A stretch of 64,000 bases of DNA. Origin: Heliocybe sulcata (Eukaryota; Basidiomycota; Agaricomycetes; Gloeophyllales; Gloeophyllaceae). Shown here piece after piece: positions 9,723 through 21,983 of this stretch; within the stretch, counting starts at the first letter, position 1; the number at the start of each line of letters is the position of its first letter. Location: contig ML213503.1 of the NCBI GenBank assembly GCA_004369045.1, positions 1,583,121-1,647,120 of the forward strand, read 5' to 3'. A model generated the notes under the pieces. It did not search any database. It was not told where the DNA came from and was given only the letters and a program-made list of their open reading frames with translations. The translations under genes were made by a program, and so were the position numbers.

Positions 9723-11858
9723 ATGGACGCTGGCTCGAGTTCGGGCTCATCACGTTTGACACGGGACTACTCTTCGTACAACGGCAGCGGTAAACCTAGG
9801 TTCACGCCGGAGCAGAGCTTCGAGCTCGAAGTACCATCCAATGCCGCCGAGGCTGCGCAGTCACCCAGAAGCCACAAGACCTGGTACGGGCGGCGTTACG
9901 CGACTTTTGCATTAAGACATCCTCGTATTTATACCAGGGTTGATAAGGTTGTCCAGTACCTAAGGGGTCCCAGACCTAAACGGGACCTACCAGGTATATA
10001 CATAACATCGAACGTTCCTTCAAGTTGCTGATAGCTATGTTTACACCTGTCCACTAGACCCCACCCCCTTCCTAAACCTAACTTTCCACTCCGGCCGTCG
10101 ATCATACAGTCTAACCCTCGAGCCAGCACTTGTCCGCGTTACGCGACCATTCACGTCTCCCTGGCTGCTGCTGGTCCTCGGAGCGGCGTATATTATTGGC
10201 CTCGCATTCTTGTCCCGGGCCAATTCATTCCAGACTCCCGCTGATGCGTGGGTTGACTGTACCTCTACCTACTGGTTAGCAAACGACGGGTGCGGGTTGG
10301 ACGGTGAAGCCTGTGGACCATTTGATAACTCGACCTTCGATTTCCGTTGCCCGTCGCAATGCGACTCGGTCATACTTCAAAACCCAAGGACGGTGGGAGA
10401 TGAGCAAGTGGTCTATGAGCCGCTGATAGTCGGAGGCGGGGACTCGAACGGGACCTATAGGGGAGATAGTTTCATCTGTGCAGCAGCGGTGCAAGCGTGA
10501 GTCCATCCTCGTGATATCGTTGTGTCAAAGTGCTGATTATAAACTTTGTTCCCCAGTGGCATGTTCAGGGATTCTGCTGGAGGTTGTGCCACGCTAGAAC
10601 TAATTGGGAACTTCACCGACTTCCTGCCTACGACCGCTCACGGCCTATCCTCGATAGGCTTCCCTTCCGTGTTTCCTCTGTCTTTCCGCTTCACTCCAAG
10701 CAACACACTTAGCCACTGTGCCGATCTTCGAAATCCGGCACTGGCTTTCAATATCCTAGTCACCTGGCTTCTCTTTTGGGTGCTACGACCCAAACCTATC
10801 GTTCTTTACTGGTGCTTGGTCTGTATTGGTTACTGGCACGTCGCCCTTTTTTCGCAGCCCCAAGGCACACCACCTCCTCTTGACACGGCGTTCGGCACTT
10901 TTCTGCCTGCTCTCTTCATTGCCTACGCCTTCTGGCGACTGGCTTTCCGTTTCGTCCTGCCGGCCTTCTCCAAGGCACCGATAGAAGCCTCAGTCTGGTA
11001 TCTTGCCACGTTCTGGGCAGGCGTCCTCACCAATATAACCACGGATAAGATCCCCATCGACCGACTAGTAGGTTCCGATATCGCTCAACGGCCAGGTGCT
11101 GTAACGGCTCTGGTCATAATCGTGATTATCCTTGTGGTAATCGTAATCAACCAAATTCGGGTCATACGGAAGACGGGGTGGCTACCGCACTACGCCAGGT
11201 GGTACATTATAGGCGGACTGGTTACTCTAGTCTTAGCACTTCTGCCCGGGTTAGAGTTCCGGATCCATCACTATGTCCTCGCGATGGTGCTTATTCCTGG
11301 AACCGCGTTCCCGACCCGGCTATCTGCTATATATCAAGGGTTCCTGCTTGGTATGTTCCTTAACGGTGCAGCAGCGTTTGGGTTCGATTCGATCCTGCAA
11401 ACAGCCGCGGATGTAGGTTATACTTGGTCAATGAGTGGCTGTCAACTGACCTCGTTCGCTTTACTTAGTTGCGCCGAGACGCCCCCATAGGCAGTGATCT
11501 TCCGACCTTCTTGACGAACTCGTCAACTTTAAACACTTCGATCCCCATCCTGAACCAGACATTGTCCTGGGCCCCCATACCAGATGGTGAATCATGGGAC
11601 GGTTTCGCGCTTCTGGTCGACGATGTCGAGCGCTATGTAGGTACGGCGTTGAATTACTCTCTGGCGGGCTTGCAGGCCGGGCTGCCGCACTTCTTCCGAG
11701 TGGCGGTATGTAATCTGCTCTGCAGGATGCCGTGGTCGTTCGACGCTGACGTGAAGTTCCTGCAGTTCACGAGTAATGGGCAAGCTGGGGATTTCACTAT
11801 GCCTGCTACCCTCTGGCCTAACGGAACATGGGTTGATCCTCTGCCTGGACCTTCTTAG
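9723..11858 (+). CDS. LCCL-domain multi-spanning membrane protein
   Basis: Fungal LCCL-domain membrane protein, about 680 residues. A cytosolic N-terminus (HKTWYGRRYATFALRHPRIY) precedes a first hydrophobic helix (WLLLVLGAAYIIGLAFLS, ~10160-10215). The LCCL domain follows with paired cysteines (CTSTYWLANDGCGLDGEACG, CPSQCDSVIL) and the family signature YRGDSFICAAAVQAGMF plus GGCATLELIG, spanning an intron near 10498-10555. About eight more hydrophobic helices run from ~10740 to ~11400 (for example ALVIIVIILVVIVINQI). A lumenal or extracellular C-terminal domain with several Asn-x-Ser/Thr sites (NSSTLNTS, NYSLAG) ends at TAG 11858. Other introns lie at ~9990-10058 and ~11420-11468. Function is unknown in fungi; location is probably an endomembrane or the plasma membrane. 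Confidence 0.9.
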
Positions 11859-12327
11859 TATAACTTCCTTGGACGGATCTTACGTGCGGACGTTCACATG
11901 CATGAGACGGACATACGTTGTAGATACAGGACCGCGTGTGTAATTACAGTTATAGTAGCACTGAATGCACTGTGCTGACGTCCTACAGACTGTTCTCCAT
12001 GCAAGGTTTCTCGGACACATGTCGGTACTGCTGAGAGTTATCCAGTTTTGGGCGTCTGCCGGGCAAGAAGTGAATGATAGGCCGTGATTGGTCCAACGAT
12101 GACATCAGATCTGAGATCGGGAACGGAGCCACAACGGAATGGGAATGTGGCGACGGCTTCGCTTGCTTTATCCAGCCGTGCAAAACTCACCAGCACCGGC
12201 TCCTGTGACTCAGCACGTTCCACGTATAAGAGGAACGGTCTTGCTCCGCTCGGGTCCTTAGCTTTCACGCTCTCAGACGGGTTTCAGACCTCTTACGACT
12301 TCCTCCGACTTTACCTCGCGACACATC
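11859..12327. other. Intergenic, 469 bp
   Basis: Promoter region of the following gene. It holds an inverted CCAAT box (ATTGG, 12087-12091), 240 bp before the start codon. Nothing else seen. Confidence 0.55.
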
Positions 12328-13197
12328 ATGGTGAACACCCAACAACAGCACTGGCAGGACGTGCGACGCAAGCGGCGCCCTCAGCAGAAGCATACCCGAC
12401 CCGCACCGATAGACAACGCCTGGGGTGGTTGGGAAGAGCCACAGGACCACTCTGCATGGTTCCAGCAGCCGGCACCTGGGGAAGAGCCTTGGGACCTGCG
12501 GGACCTCGAGAAGATGGACCACGTTGATATGGTCTATGAGTTAGTGCCGTGGTGGAGGGAAGGCGTCAAAGCGGCGGAGAGTGGCATTGTGATGAAGATG
12601 GCGGATTTCCTGGAGCAGATCGAGGCACGGCACAGGGATGGGGTGGTCGCACAGGATTCACAGGCGGACGAGGAGGACATGGATAATCCCTGGCGTCCCC
12701 GCGATCCACAGGACGAGGCCAGAGCATGGCTCGAGGGTTCAGCAATGCCTCGGGAGCAGTATGATGAGTGGGGGCGCCCGATAGGTTGTTCGGGACAGCA
12801 ATGGGACCAGCATCCCCAAGAGCAGGATCCTGAATGGAAGATGATCCTGGACGAGGCGGACCGATCCTCTCCTTGGGGTAACTCGGACAAGACCAGAACG
12901 GACGATGGACCCGTCCTAGAACGGGTCAATTACGGGCCTCAGGACGTCCAGGATGGCAGTGAGCAGCCGCCCCCTGCCTCGGATTCCCAGCCGAACGAGC
13001 AGGACTCGTGGCGGTTTGTGGAGGCTGTTGCCCGTCGCCGCGCTGCCAACGGCCGTCGCAAGAACGACATGCACACGTTCTATCAGGTATGATATCTGCA
13101 AACTTGTTTATTGCTGATACTGACTTTCTCCAAGATGCCAACCGAGGATAAACTCCGCAATATTCAAACCTTAATTCACGACTTGCGTGGTCGTTGA
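12328..13197 (+). CDS. Trp/Gln/Asp-rich protein of unknown function
   Basis: Two exons. Exon 1 runs from ATG 12328 to ...HTFYQ at 13086. An intron with donor GTATGA and acceptor CCAAG ends just before 13135, and exon 2 gives MPTEDKLRNIQTLIHDLRGR and TGA 13195-13197, about 272 residues. The protein is hydrophilic, with many Trp residues in acidic or Gln-rich context (AWGGWEEPQ, SAWFQQPAPGEEPWDLRDLE, DEWGRPIGCSGQQWDQHPQ). The middle has a short helical stretch (VPWWREGVKAAESGIVMKMA). The most structured-looking part is the C-terminus, RRKNDMHTFYQMPTEDKL, interrupted by the phase-0 intron. I think similar endings occur in other Agaricomycete proteins, but cannot confirm. No function is proposed. 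Confidence 0.72.
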
Positions 13198-13750
13198 AAC
13201 GTTGAAGTGTCGACGCCCTCTTCTGCTCATATTTATTGGTGTATTTACTGCTCCCCCCCGCATTTGCCTCGTCACATTGGTTCGCTGCATCATATCGGAA
13301 TTCGGAACTATTCTCGTGGTCGTAGCCCATTCATACTGCATTTCTTTGTTGCTTAGTACTCATGTCATTTGTTTACCTATCATTGCATGCATCTCCGTAG
13401 TCGTCAATACATTCTTCGGTTAATGGTCAATATCAGTACCGAGGCCTCAGGCCTCAGGCTTCATAACATGCATCGATGAGGGCAGATGGTCCATTATGCA
13501 TTAGAACGTGCATGGTGCCTTGCTGATGTGGTTCCTGACCGTGTCATAGCTGCGGAACCGGGACTCGGCCCAGCAGTGCTTTCTGCCTTTGGTTTCCCCG
13601 AATTGCGATTTGTGCTGGGCACCGCCACTCGATGAAGGTCACGTGGACAGCTGTGGGGAATGACAGGGATGACGCCACACAGCCCCCAGTGATAGTTATA
13701 AGGTCCTGGCGCTCGAACGTCGACAGAAATCCACTTTCACTTGCTTCATC
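13198..13750. other. Intergenic, 553 bp
   Basis: Contains a short direct repeat of GGCCTCA (two full copies plus a partial one, ~13441-13462) and TATAAGG at 13697-13703, 48 nt before the next start codon, which may be its TATA element. No gene seen. Confidence 0.5.
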
Positions 13751-14667
13751 ATGGTCAACAATAACAACAACAACAACATGCCCCCTCCGCCCGATGGTTG
13801 GGTTCAGGAATGGGATCCGAATTCGCAGCATCCATTCTGGGTGAGCCCGTTTTAGATGTAGTACAAGAGGCGTGAAGTCCTGATTTCTGGTTCCAATAGG
13901 TGGACACAAAGGCGAATCCTCCGAGATCCATATGGACACACCCATATGACGACGAGCACTACCTATCCGAGCACCCCGACTTGCGCGACAAGCTCCAAGC
14001 ACAGTTGAGGGGCCGCACAGACTCGAAGAGCAACTTAGCTCCGCCGTCGTACGACGAAGCGAACAGGCGGCACTCGTATCATGGTCAGGCCTCTGGATCG
14101 GCCGGGCCGTCGCGTGCTTCGGGTGGTAGAAACACCAGTACGCCGCCGCCTGGTGATAGGGAGAAGCAGAAGGACCGCGGGTTCTTTGGCAAGCTCAAGG
14201 ACAAGGCCGTTGGAACGAAGGAAGAGCGCGAGGAGCATAAGAGACAGATGAGACTGGTGAGTTGCCCACGCCCTAGAGAGTATAACCAGTTCTAACCGTC
14301 GTCGGCTATGCAGCTTGAAGAAAGGCGGGAGAAACAGAGGCAAGAGCTCATGAAACAGCGCATGGAGTACATGCGCCAGCAGTACGGACAGGGCAACAAC
14401 GGCCAATCTGCATACGGTTCACGATATGGACCACCAGCCGGCAACCCGTATGTTATGAGTGGGGGTTACGGATACCCAGGGTACGGCAGTGGCCTGGGAG
14501 GTGGGATGATGGGAGGTAGAGGCGGCTTTGGAGGCGGAGGAATGGCACTGCCTTTGCTTGGTGGGATGGCCGGTGGATTGTTACTCGGTGACATGATGGA
14601 TGGCGGATTCGGCGGGGGATATGGTGGCGGATTTGACGGAGGATACGACCAGGGCGGGTTTTTCTAA
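13751..14667 (+). CDS. WW-domain, glycine-rich protein (Wwm1-like architecture)
   Basis: Starts with a poly-Asn run (seven Asn). One WW domain follows, PPPPDGWVQEWDPNSQHPFW then VDTKANPPRSIWTHP, split by an intron (~13841-13900); both signature Trp residues and the aromatic pair are present. Next come APPSYDEANRR (a Pro-Tyr-like motif), a basic helical coil (REKQRQELMKQRMEYMRQQ) and a Gly/Tyr-rich tail. The tail contains a hydrophobic glycine-zipper-like segment (ALPLLGGMAGGLLLGDMM), ending GGYDQGGFF at 14667. The same order (N-terminal WW, Gly-rich hydrophobic C-terminus) occurs in yeast Wwm1, which binds the metacaspase; whether this is an orthologue is inference. Length is about 240 residues. 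Confidence 0.87.
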
Positions 14668-14978
14668 GTAGCTCGATGAATTGCGCAAGACTCTTGCACT
14701 GGAGATGTAATAATGGTGGTGATACCCGCTTTCTTGTATGACACACACGCACCTTGTATTTGTATCCTACAAGCCCACCTTGAGGTGGAATAATTCTGCA
14801 GTGCTCAGTCGTTTTGTGATGCAAGCCTAAGTCAGAAACGCGCCGTGGGAAGCATGCGCGTCGACGACGCAAGCATCCTTCTGGACGCGACTCCCTTCGA
14901 CTGTTATTACTCAGTGTATGCGCGTGTGCGGCGCAGGACTGATTCTCTGTTGCTCAAGAAACTAGACGGCTGGTGAAC
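14668..14978. other. Intergenic, 311 bp
   Basis: 3' end of the WW gene and leader of TRS85. CCACCT-TG-AGGTGG at 14775-14788 is a perfect 6-bp inverted repeat in the 3' flank and may be chance. Confidence 0.5.
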
Positions 14979-17900
14979 ATGGCCCCCCTCCCATACTCCT
15001 TAAGCCCTCATGTATGCATATTGTCTTCCCCGGATCTCGAAAGCCTACTTGTCTCGTCGTCATTACCACCATTGTCACAAATCCTGCAGTCCTTTTCTCC
15101 TCTGCCTAACGGTGAGCTGGAACAATAGAGTTAGAAAAATATCAAACTGAGAACTAATGGAATCTGCAGTAAATACCAGATCCACTGCATTGACAACAGT
15201 ATCCCATGCTTCATTTCCTCTTCGCTTCTCGGATTTGGCAGAGGTCGAAGCGGCCTGCAAGGAGGACGAGGAAATAAGAGCTTCGCGGACTTTGGACTGG
15301 ATAGGTGCACGAATAGCGAAGCGAAGTGCGAAATGGGTGGAAGATGAGGAGAGGATCAAAGCTGGCGAAAGTGTCGGTCGGACCCCTTGGTGGGATGAGT
15401 TACGGAGGTGTGCGGAGGGGGATCATACACCGTCCAGGATAGAGGGTTGGAATCATCCTGTAGCAGGTGACTGTCATTCCGCTTTGAGGGTGTCGCAGTT
15501 CTGTGAATACTTAATATTTAGTTGTGCTCGCCGTATCTACCACTGCGCCGAATCCCTTACAGGCCGTCACCGCGCTTCATTCCCGGCCATTGGAACTACC
15601 GCCATGGGTCGACTCAAACTACATCAAGTATACTCTCATTGTCCACCCTGAGAACTCCCCTCTGTCCGATGAAGAGTATGTCTCCCAACCCGATGCAGTT
15701 CGTAGTGCTATCAGCTCACCACCCACCTACTCACATTTGCTGTTCAGAGCAGGAGCCCTCTTCAACGCGGTGAAGAAACAGTACGGACTTCACGCTCACA
15801 TTCTCCCCCTCTCCTTGCCTTCTCCTCCGCCCCCACCAGTTCCCGTACCTGCCCCGTACCCCCGACTACCAGCTCCGCCCTCTCCTGAATCGCTATTATC
15901 TCCGCCACCACCGCCCATATTCAGCGCTCCTCCTACACCTCAGCCAGGGGCTATGGGGAGCAGCTTGAGTACCCAGGAGATGAGCTTTGCAACCTCCCTC
16001 GACGTAGTAGCAGCAATGCAAGAAGAAGAGAGGACCGGCAAGCCGGTTGGCAATTCACTCAGAATGCATGAGAAGGATATTCAGATGATGGCGAGGTTTG
16101 TTCGGGAGTTCCTGATTATGAGCGTGATCCCGTTTATGGAGAGGTGTACGATTGAGTGGAACGAAAGTGTACGTCGCACGCCCGCTCAGATATCTTATGA
16201 GTGTGCTACGTGGGGTTCTAAGAGATGCGTAGTTCTCCTCGACACGGCGTTTGCCGTCCCGTCTTTTCTCCTCTACTCGACGGCTCTTCGGCTCGTCTAC
16301 ACCTTCCTCTTCTTACACGCCAGGCCATGCGTCTACACCCTCCACCTCCTCGGTTGCCTCCCGTAGTTCTACAAGCTCGATTACTGGAGGTGCTAACGGC
16401 GCACACGGTCTGGTGCCTCCATCACAATACCGCAGACTGGCGGAGTTCGCCACTATCCTGGGAGATATCAAGCTCGCTGTCAGTGTCTGGGAGAGTCTAA
16501 GGAAAGATGGGAAAGGCGGTTCGGTGAGTTCGATGAAGAGAATTACAGACCTGCCTCGAACAGTACACTCTCTTCCAGGATATACTTCCACTGCTGCTGG
16601 CACCGTCGCCTGCGCTAGCCCTCCATGCTCAGCACGCTCTCAACACCCTACATCCTCCTTCACCCGACCCTCCTGCTCATATCCAAGTCAGGGCTCTGAT
16701 TTACGCAGTACGGTGGACCATGGGTATCAATTTGCAGGACTATCTCTCTAGCGCTCTGGAAGGAGAACGATGGCTTGTATCAACTGCTGGCTCTGTACGT
16801 CATTTTTCGTGTTCATCATCCTTTCTGTTTATCTCTATAATGAAAAGCTGATCGTGCTAAGGACTGTTTTGTCTTCTGAAGGCGGAAGAACCCCATTCTG
16901 CGCTGCTCCTAGCTCATGCGGCTCTCCTGAGCTCTATGAAGTATGCCAAGCGCCGAGCGGCTTTGTGGTATCTGTTTGCGGCCAATAGGCTAGAGAAATG
17001 TGGTGTGGTGAGTAAATCCCGCCTCAGAGTAAACTTGTAGACTTAAGAGTGCCGCTTGTGTTAGAGACCACTTACTATGTACTTTCTCCGGAAAGCGCAT
17101 AGCCTGTATGTGTCCGGCCCACAGAAGGAGTTGTCGCCATCCTTGTGGGATAGCGAGGACCGCAGTCCAGCGGCTTGGGAAGGATTCGGTGACATCAAAC
17201 CTGGAATTGAACATGCACTTGGCCGGCTGCTGTACACGACAGGGGATATTGAAGGCGCGATCACTGCTTTCTTAGGACTACTTAGAAGGTCTTCGACGTG
17301 CTATGTATCACCGCAGCCGGTCGTGACGAATGGGAAGGCGCTCGAGTCTACTGCGAATCCTTCAGCTACGGACAGGATCTATCTGGAAGATTTCCGCGTC
17401 GCGTTCAAGGTAAGGTGCATTGATTGGACTCCTCTGGTCCGGCTTATGACCTCTTCATTTAGCATTTCTTAGCTACAGATGGAGAGGAGGGCAAGATGGC
17501 TAACTGGAAATTACCGTTTTCCTTCTGCAACCCTCGGCAGACGAAGATCCGGTTACCGAGTCAGGGTGTCGGCGGCCGGAAGACTGTCTGGGAAAGCCGA
17601 GAAACGCAGTGGGAATCATTCTGGAAGAGCAAGGGTAATAGTCGACTGGAAAATAGTGGCAAGGCTGCAGTCAATGGTGAGTGGGACCATGTGCATTCTG
17701 TGAATACCTCCTTCATAGTACATTGCAGAGACTTTCTGGGTGGACATTGAACTGCACAACCCGCTGGATGTTGAGGTTAACTTATCGGATATCACGGTCA
17801 TTGCGCAGGAGCAGCGATCACGGAATCTCGAGGCTGCAGATGACATCCTGGAGGCGGAAGTCATTGAAGACATTATCCTGGGAGCCCAAGAATCTCGTTC

Positions 17901-20029
17901 AGTACGCACTTGTGTCTCTCTGCTCCTGATCGTAGTGACTCACCTAAGCCATAGATTCCTTTAGCCTTGAAAGTGACCCGTCCAGCCACCCTGGTGATCA
18001 CGCATGCTCGCTACAAGTTCCTCTCGCTTCTACCCGCCACGGACTCTATAGCTAAGCGTGGCCGAAGGCTACAAGAGACGGCGCTGCAGCGGCAGAGTAA
18101 AACCTACGCACCGGATGTGTTTGTGCAGGCTGATGTGGAAGATGCTTCCCAGCGTCTCCGGGTTAACTTCGTCGATGATGGAGGACTGGTGATGGCTCAG
18201 GGAGAGTGCAAGCGCATGAAGTTGTGGTTTTCAAATTCTGGGACTAAACCTATACGAGAATTATGGATGGTGGCAGGGGATGAAGACGAGTTATGGGTTG
18301 AAACTGCTGATGCGGCTGGTTTGTCCTTCCTCGCGAGTATGAAAACTTCCGCTGACAGTCATCCAGAATCGTCCTCAAAACCCTCCGTAGCATCAGAAGT
18401 GATTTCTTCCAGAAATTCTTTTGCTGCAGGAGAGCCGTTTCGCATACCGCTGGACACCCTCACGAAGTCTTCAAGCATAGAGTCAGGACAGAGTATTGAA
18501 GTGACTGTGGTCTTTCACGCCGAGAAACCTCTAAACGACGAATTATGCCTACTCTTCGCCTTCCGAGAGGTACGGGGGTCCACCTGCTTGTCATTGACGC
18601 AAACCTCACCTGCACTTTCTTTTCAGACGGAGGACCAGCCTTTCCATTCAGCTCGTGTATCCCGGCACTACGAAGTAAATACCACTTTCCGGGCGAATGC
18701 GACATCGCGTCCCAGCTGGTCTCCCGACTACTTATACCTGATAGACCTCGAGGTCGAGAATGTATCGTCATACGGCGACCTTCATTTAAGTCAGATCACG
18801 ACTCTCAGTCCGACTTGGACGTGTTCACCGGTCTCAGCCGAGGACTCTCTGTAGGTGTTGTATCCATGACAGCCGATCAAGAGCTGACTACGGTCTAGTG
18901 GTCCTGTGCATGTCAATCAGACGGCGAGATTCTATTTCAATGCCGACCGCTGGGAAGAGGGGAAAGCGGAAGAGACCCTGCAGTTCGTGCACAAGAAGCT
19001 GGGTGACATTTTACGCAGCCGGCCCATCGAGCAGACCAGTCCGCCGCCTATTCGACTGTTATGCAATCACATAGCTAAGGCAGGTCTCGCCGGCCAGTCT
19101 TGCTCCCCCTGCTGACCCTATGCATCGCCAGGACCAGCCTCGGTCCGTGCAGGATCCATCAACCCATCATTTTGTTCACAGTTCCCGGAGGAACTTCGCC
19201 GCTCGTGCCACAGCTGCACAACATCCATACATCCCAGCCTCCTCCCATCCATACGTGTTTCCCCTGTACAGTCCAGCCACCTTGGATGTCGTCATCTTCT
19301 GGGAAATCCCGTCCCAACAACGATATGGACACATATCAGTCTCTGGGCTACTGCTCGGTGCGGGACATGCTGCGCTGACAGAGGTGATTGAGGAGGCGGA
19401 GAGCGAAAAAGTGAAACGGAGCATGTATGCTGAGACGCACCGGGAGCGGCAACAAGTACTCGAAGCTATTCGTGCCAGCGAGTGGAATGCGGAGATGAAC
19501 CCTGTGGTTGTGAGAGTGGAGGACGGGCAGCAATTGCAGCATGATTTCGCTAAGGGGTAGGCGTCTATCTTGCATACATCGCGGTTATCGGCATGCTGAC
19601 ATCTCTAGGGGTTACTTAACACCGGTTACCTTTGTTTTGAGAAACTATTCGGTGACGCATCCGGCGAGGTTTGTGCTTCGACTCAAGCAGGATAACACCC
19701 CAGCGCAATCCCCATCGTAAGCCGGAACCGTTTCCTGCATTAAACGACCTGCTAATCCAATGTCACCCAGAATCTTACTCCCTCCCCAGTACTCCGGACG
19801 TCTGGCGTATCGAGGTAGGCTGGAGCCTTCGCAACTGGCCACCGTCCGAGCAAAAATGTGGCTGAGCCGCCCTGGAGCGTATGCTTTACGAGGCTGGCAG
19901 GTCGAGACGGAGGTAGAAGAAGTAGACTCGGACGAGAAGGGTAGAAAGCGGACTCGGCATCGTTATCTGCAAGGTCCAGCGCTGGCCGATAGATCATGCA
20001 TAGTAATCACTAATGTAAACTCTGGATAA
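14979..20029 (+). CDS. TRS85: TRAPPIII subunit Trs85 / TRAPPC8
   Basis: Subunit that turns the TRAPP core into TRAPPIII, the Ypt1/Rab1 exchange factor for autophagy and early secretory traffic. ATG 14979 gives APLPYSLSPHVCILSSPDLE, where Ser-Pro-x-Val is a usual family opening. Conserved stretches include DLAEVEAACKEDE, RTPWWDELRRCAEGDHTP, PLELPPWVDSNYIKYTLIVH (~15590-15650), AGALFNAVKKQYG, FVREFLIMSVIPFMERC and WNESV. After the ASNP1-like central part come helical repeats (FAARATA..., YALRGWQVETEVEEVD) and beta-sandwich segments late in the protein (FWVDIELHNPLDVEVNLSDI, ATLVITHARYKFLSLLPATD, YLIDLEVENVSSYGDLHL, TPVTFVLRNYSVTHPARF). It ends at 20029 after well over a dozen introns, roughly 1,350 residues. 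Individual splice sites were only partly checked. Confidence 0.88.
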
Positions 20030-20712
20030 TGTGTATGCTATATTGACTCTTCCTTACTGTACATGCCTTGCTAGCTATCAATGGAACTGCTCAACCCACC
20101 AAGCGGGGCACAGGGCGAGCCAAGGATACACTACTCAGGCTGAAGACGAGCCGCGAGGTGAGATATGCCCTATACCAAGAGCAGAGGACTTGCAATTGGT
20201 CACAGAAGCAGCACGTTCAGACGTCGGATAGTACCACAGGCACAATACCAAATCTTGGGATCTATAAGAAAGAGGGCGCGTGAGTACTTGCGTTTGAAGT
20301 TAGCGAGCAGTGAAGAATCAGAGGTGCAACGAATATTTTGGCTGTTTGCTTGTGCCTTTCATCAACGCGTGAAGCTATGACTGGGGCGGCAATGGGCTCA
20401 TCGTGTAGAAATTACCGAAAGATAAACTCACAAGTCCTGCATAGAGTCCCCTGCCTATGGCCGTGGCGGTAGTACACTCTGAAAACCAACAAGAGCGCGT
20501 CTCGACAGTCTCGCCAGACCTACAAATTTTGTGGCATTGCCTTTTGAGGGCTGGGCGGAGTGTAAATCACAAGACTACCAAATACGGACAACCGGATACC
20601 CACAGTGGCGTCCGACTGCAAGGGGCCGGCCGCAAACATGGATCACCTGCGGTCCCCATAAATCCACTCTGCCAATCCCGTATCCCTGTAATCCTGTTTC
20701 CCAGTCCCAGAT
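20030..20712. other. Intergenic, 683 bp
   Basis: 3' flank of TRS85 and promoter of the Mpv17-type gene. Several short open frames are present but none has family resemblance or splice support. No RNA gene seen. Confidence 0.55.
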
Positions 20713-21667
20713 ATGTCGTCGGTAACCGTAGTGGAGGTGAGGACGAAGCAGGTTAACCCACTCCTCGCGTCGTACTTGGCCCAGCTGGCCCTGCACCCGC
20801 TAAGGACGAAGGCGATCACAACCAGTGAGTTCAGTCATCTCGGGTAGATGTCAGCCTGTGTTGACGCGGATTCGATCTGCTACAGGTGTGCTATGTTTTC
20901 TGCAAGAAGTGTTAGCGACGCATTTGGCTGGTGTACCGGCGAAGAAACCGAGCCCTAATGCGCCATTCTACCGTCAGCTGCTGGCGCGGTCCCAGATTGA
21001 TTCTAAGGCGCTGAAGATGGCGATCTATGGATTCTTCATTTCCGCCCCGATGGGTCACTATCTTGTCGGTGCCCTGCAGAAAGCATTCGCGGGAAAGACA
21101 TCCACTGTCGCGAAGATTGGCCAAATCCTGGCTAGTAATCTATTGGTAGCCCCAATCCAGGCTGGAGGTCAGTGCTGCAAACTGTTCGGAGGAAAGGATA
21201 TCGTCGCTTACACGGATCGACTGTGTAGTGTACCTTGCTAGCATGGCTGTTATCAACGGGGCACAGAGTGCTGATGAGGTCGTCAAAACCGTGAAGGCCG
21301 GCTTCGCTGCCGTGATGAGGGTACGTGTCGGTTGCCAGTGCTGTACCGACTCATGTTGACGACCCGTCCTGTAGATGACATGGCTCACATCTCCCCTTAC
21401 CCTGGTGTTTGCTCAGCAATTCCTGTCGCCAGAGGTGAACATCTCTAATGTCCATCTAAGTAATCATCTGCTGACGTCTCCCACTCTTAGCTCTGGGTGC
21501 CATTCTTCAATGGTGTCGGTTTTGTCATGGGCGTAAGTTGGGCTTGGCCCTCGTCCTATTGTGGTCACTTCACTCATCCTTTCCCCTATTAGACCTACTT
21601 CAACACTAGAGTCAAGAAGATGCGGATGGCTGCTGAGAAGAAGGACAAGGAGTCTAAGGATGCGTAA
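20713..21667 (+). CDS. Mpv17/PMP22-family membrane protein
   Basis: Four-helix membrane protein of peroxisomes or the mitochondrial inner membrane. ATG 20713 starts SSVTVVEVRTKQVNPLLASY then LAQLALHPLRTKAIT, an intron, and SVLCFLQEVLATHLAG, the typical family N-terminus. Next are MAIYGFFISAPMGHYLVGAL, TVAKIGQILASNLLVAPIQA, an intron, VYLASMAVINGAQSADE and the signature WLTSPLTLVFAQQFLSPELW then VPFFNGVGFVMGTYFNTRVK, ending in a Lys-rich tail at TAA 21667. Length is about 225 residues. The N-terminus resembles peroxisomal Pxmp2-type members more than yeast Sym1, so a peroxisomal site is slightly favoured. Five or so introns. Confidence 0.92.
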
Positions 21668-21983
21668 TTTGTTGTACTGTTATGTAGGGGCTCTGGACGG
21701 ATCGTTGTATTATTGTATGGTGCTTGCATTCGCTATCTATTTATGCGTGTTCGCTGCTTTTTGGGTCTGACTGATCCCGTCGACGAAAATCCGACGTCAT
21801 CTTCTTCTCGCAGATCCTCCGTCACAGGGCGTCGAAACGCATCAGCATAGCATGTCTTAAGTATGAATATTGTACGATAGTGTCGATGCAATGTCCGGCA
21901 CATGCAACCGAAAGAAACTCTAGGCAAAGGATAATCAAATAATCCAGATAAACTAAGCACAATTAGCAAATAATGTAAACAGT
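21668..21983. other. Convergent intergenic, 316 bp
   Basis: Shared 3' region of the Mpv17-type gene and YHM2. AT-rich toward 21940-21980; nothing else seen. Confidence 0.5.
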
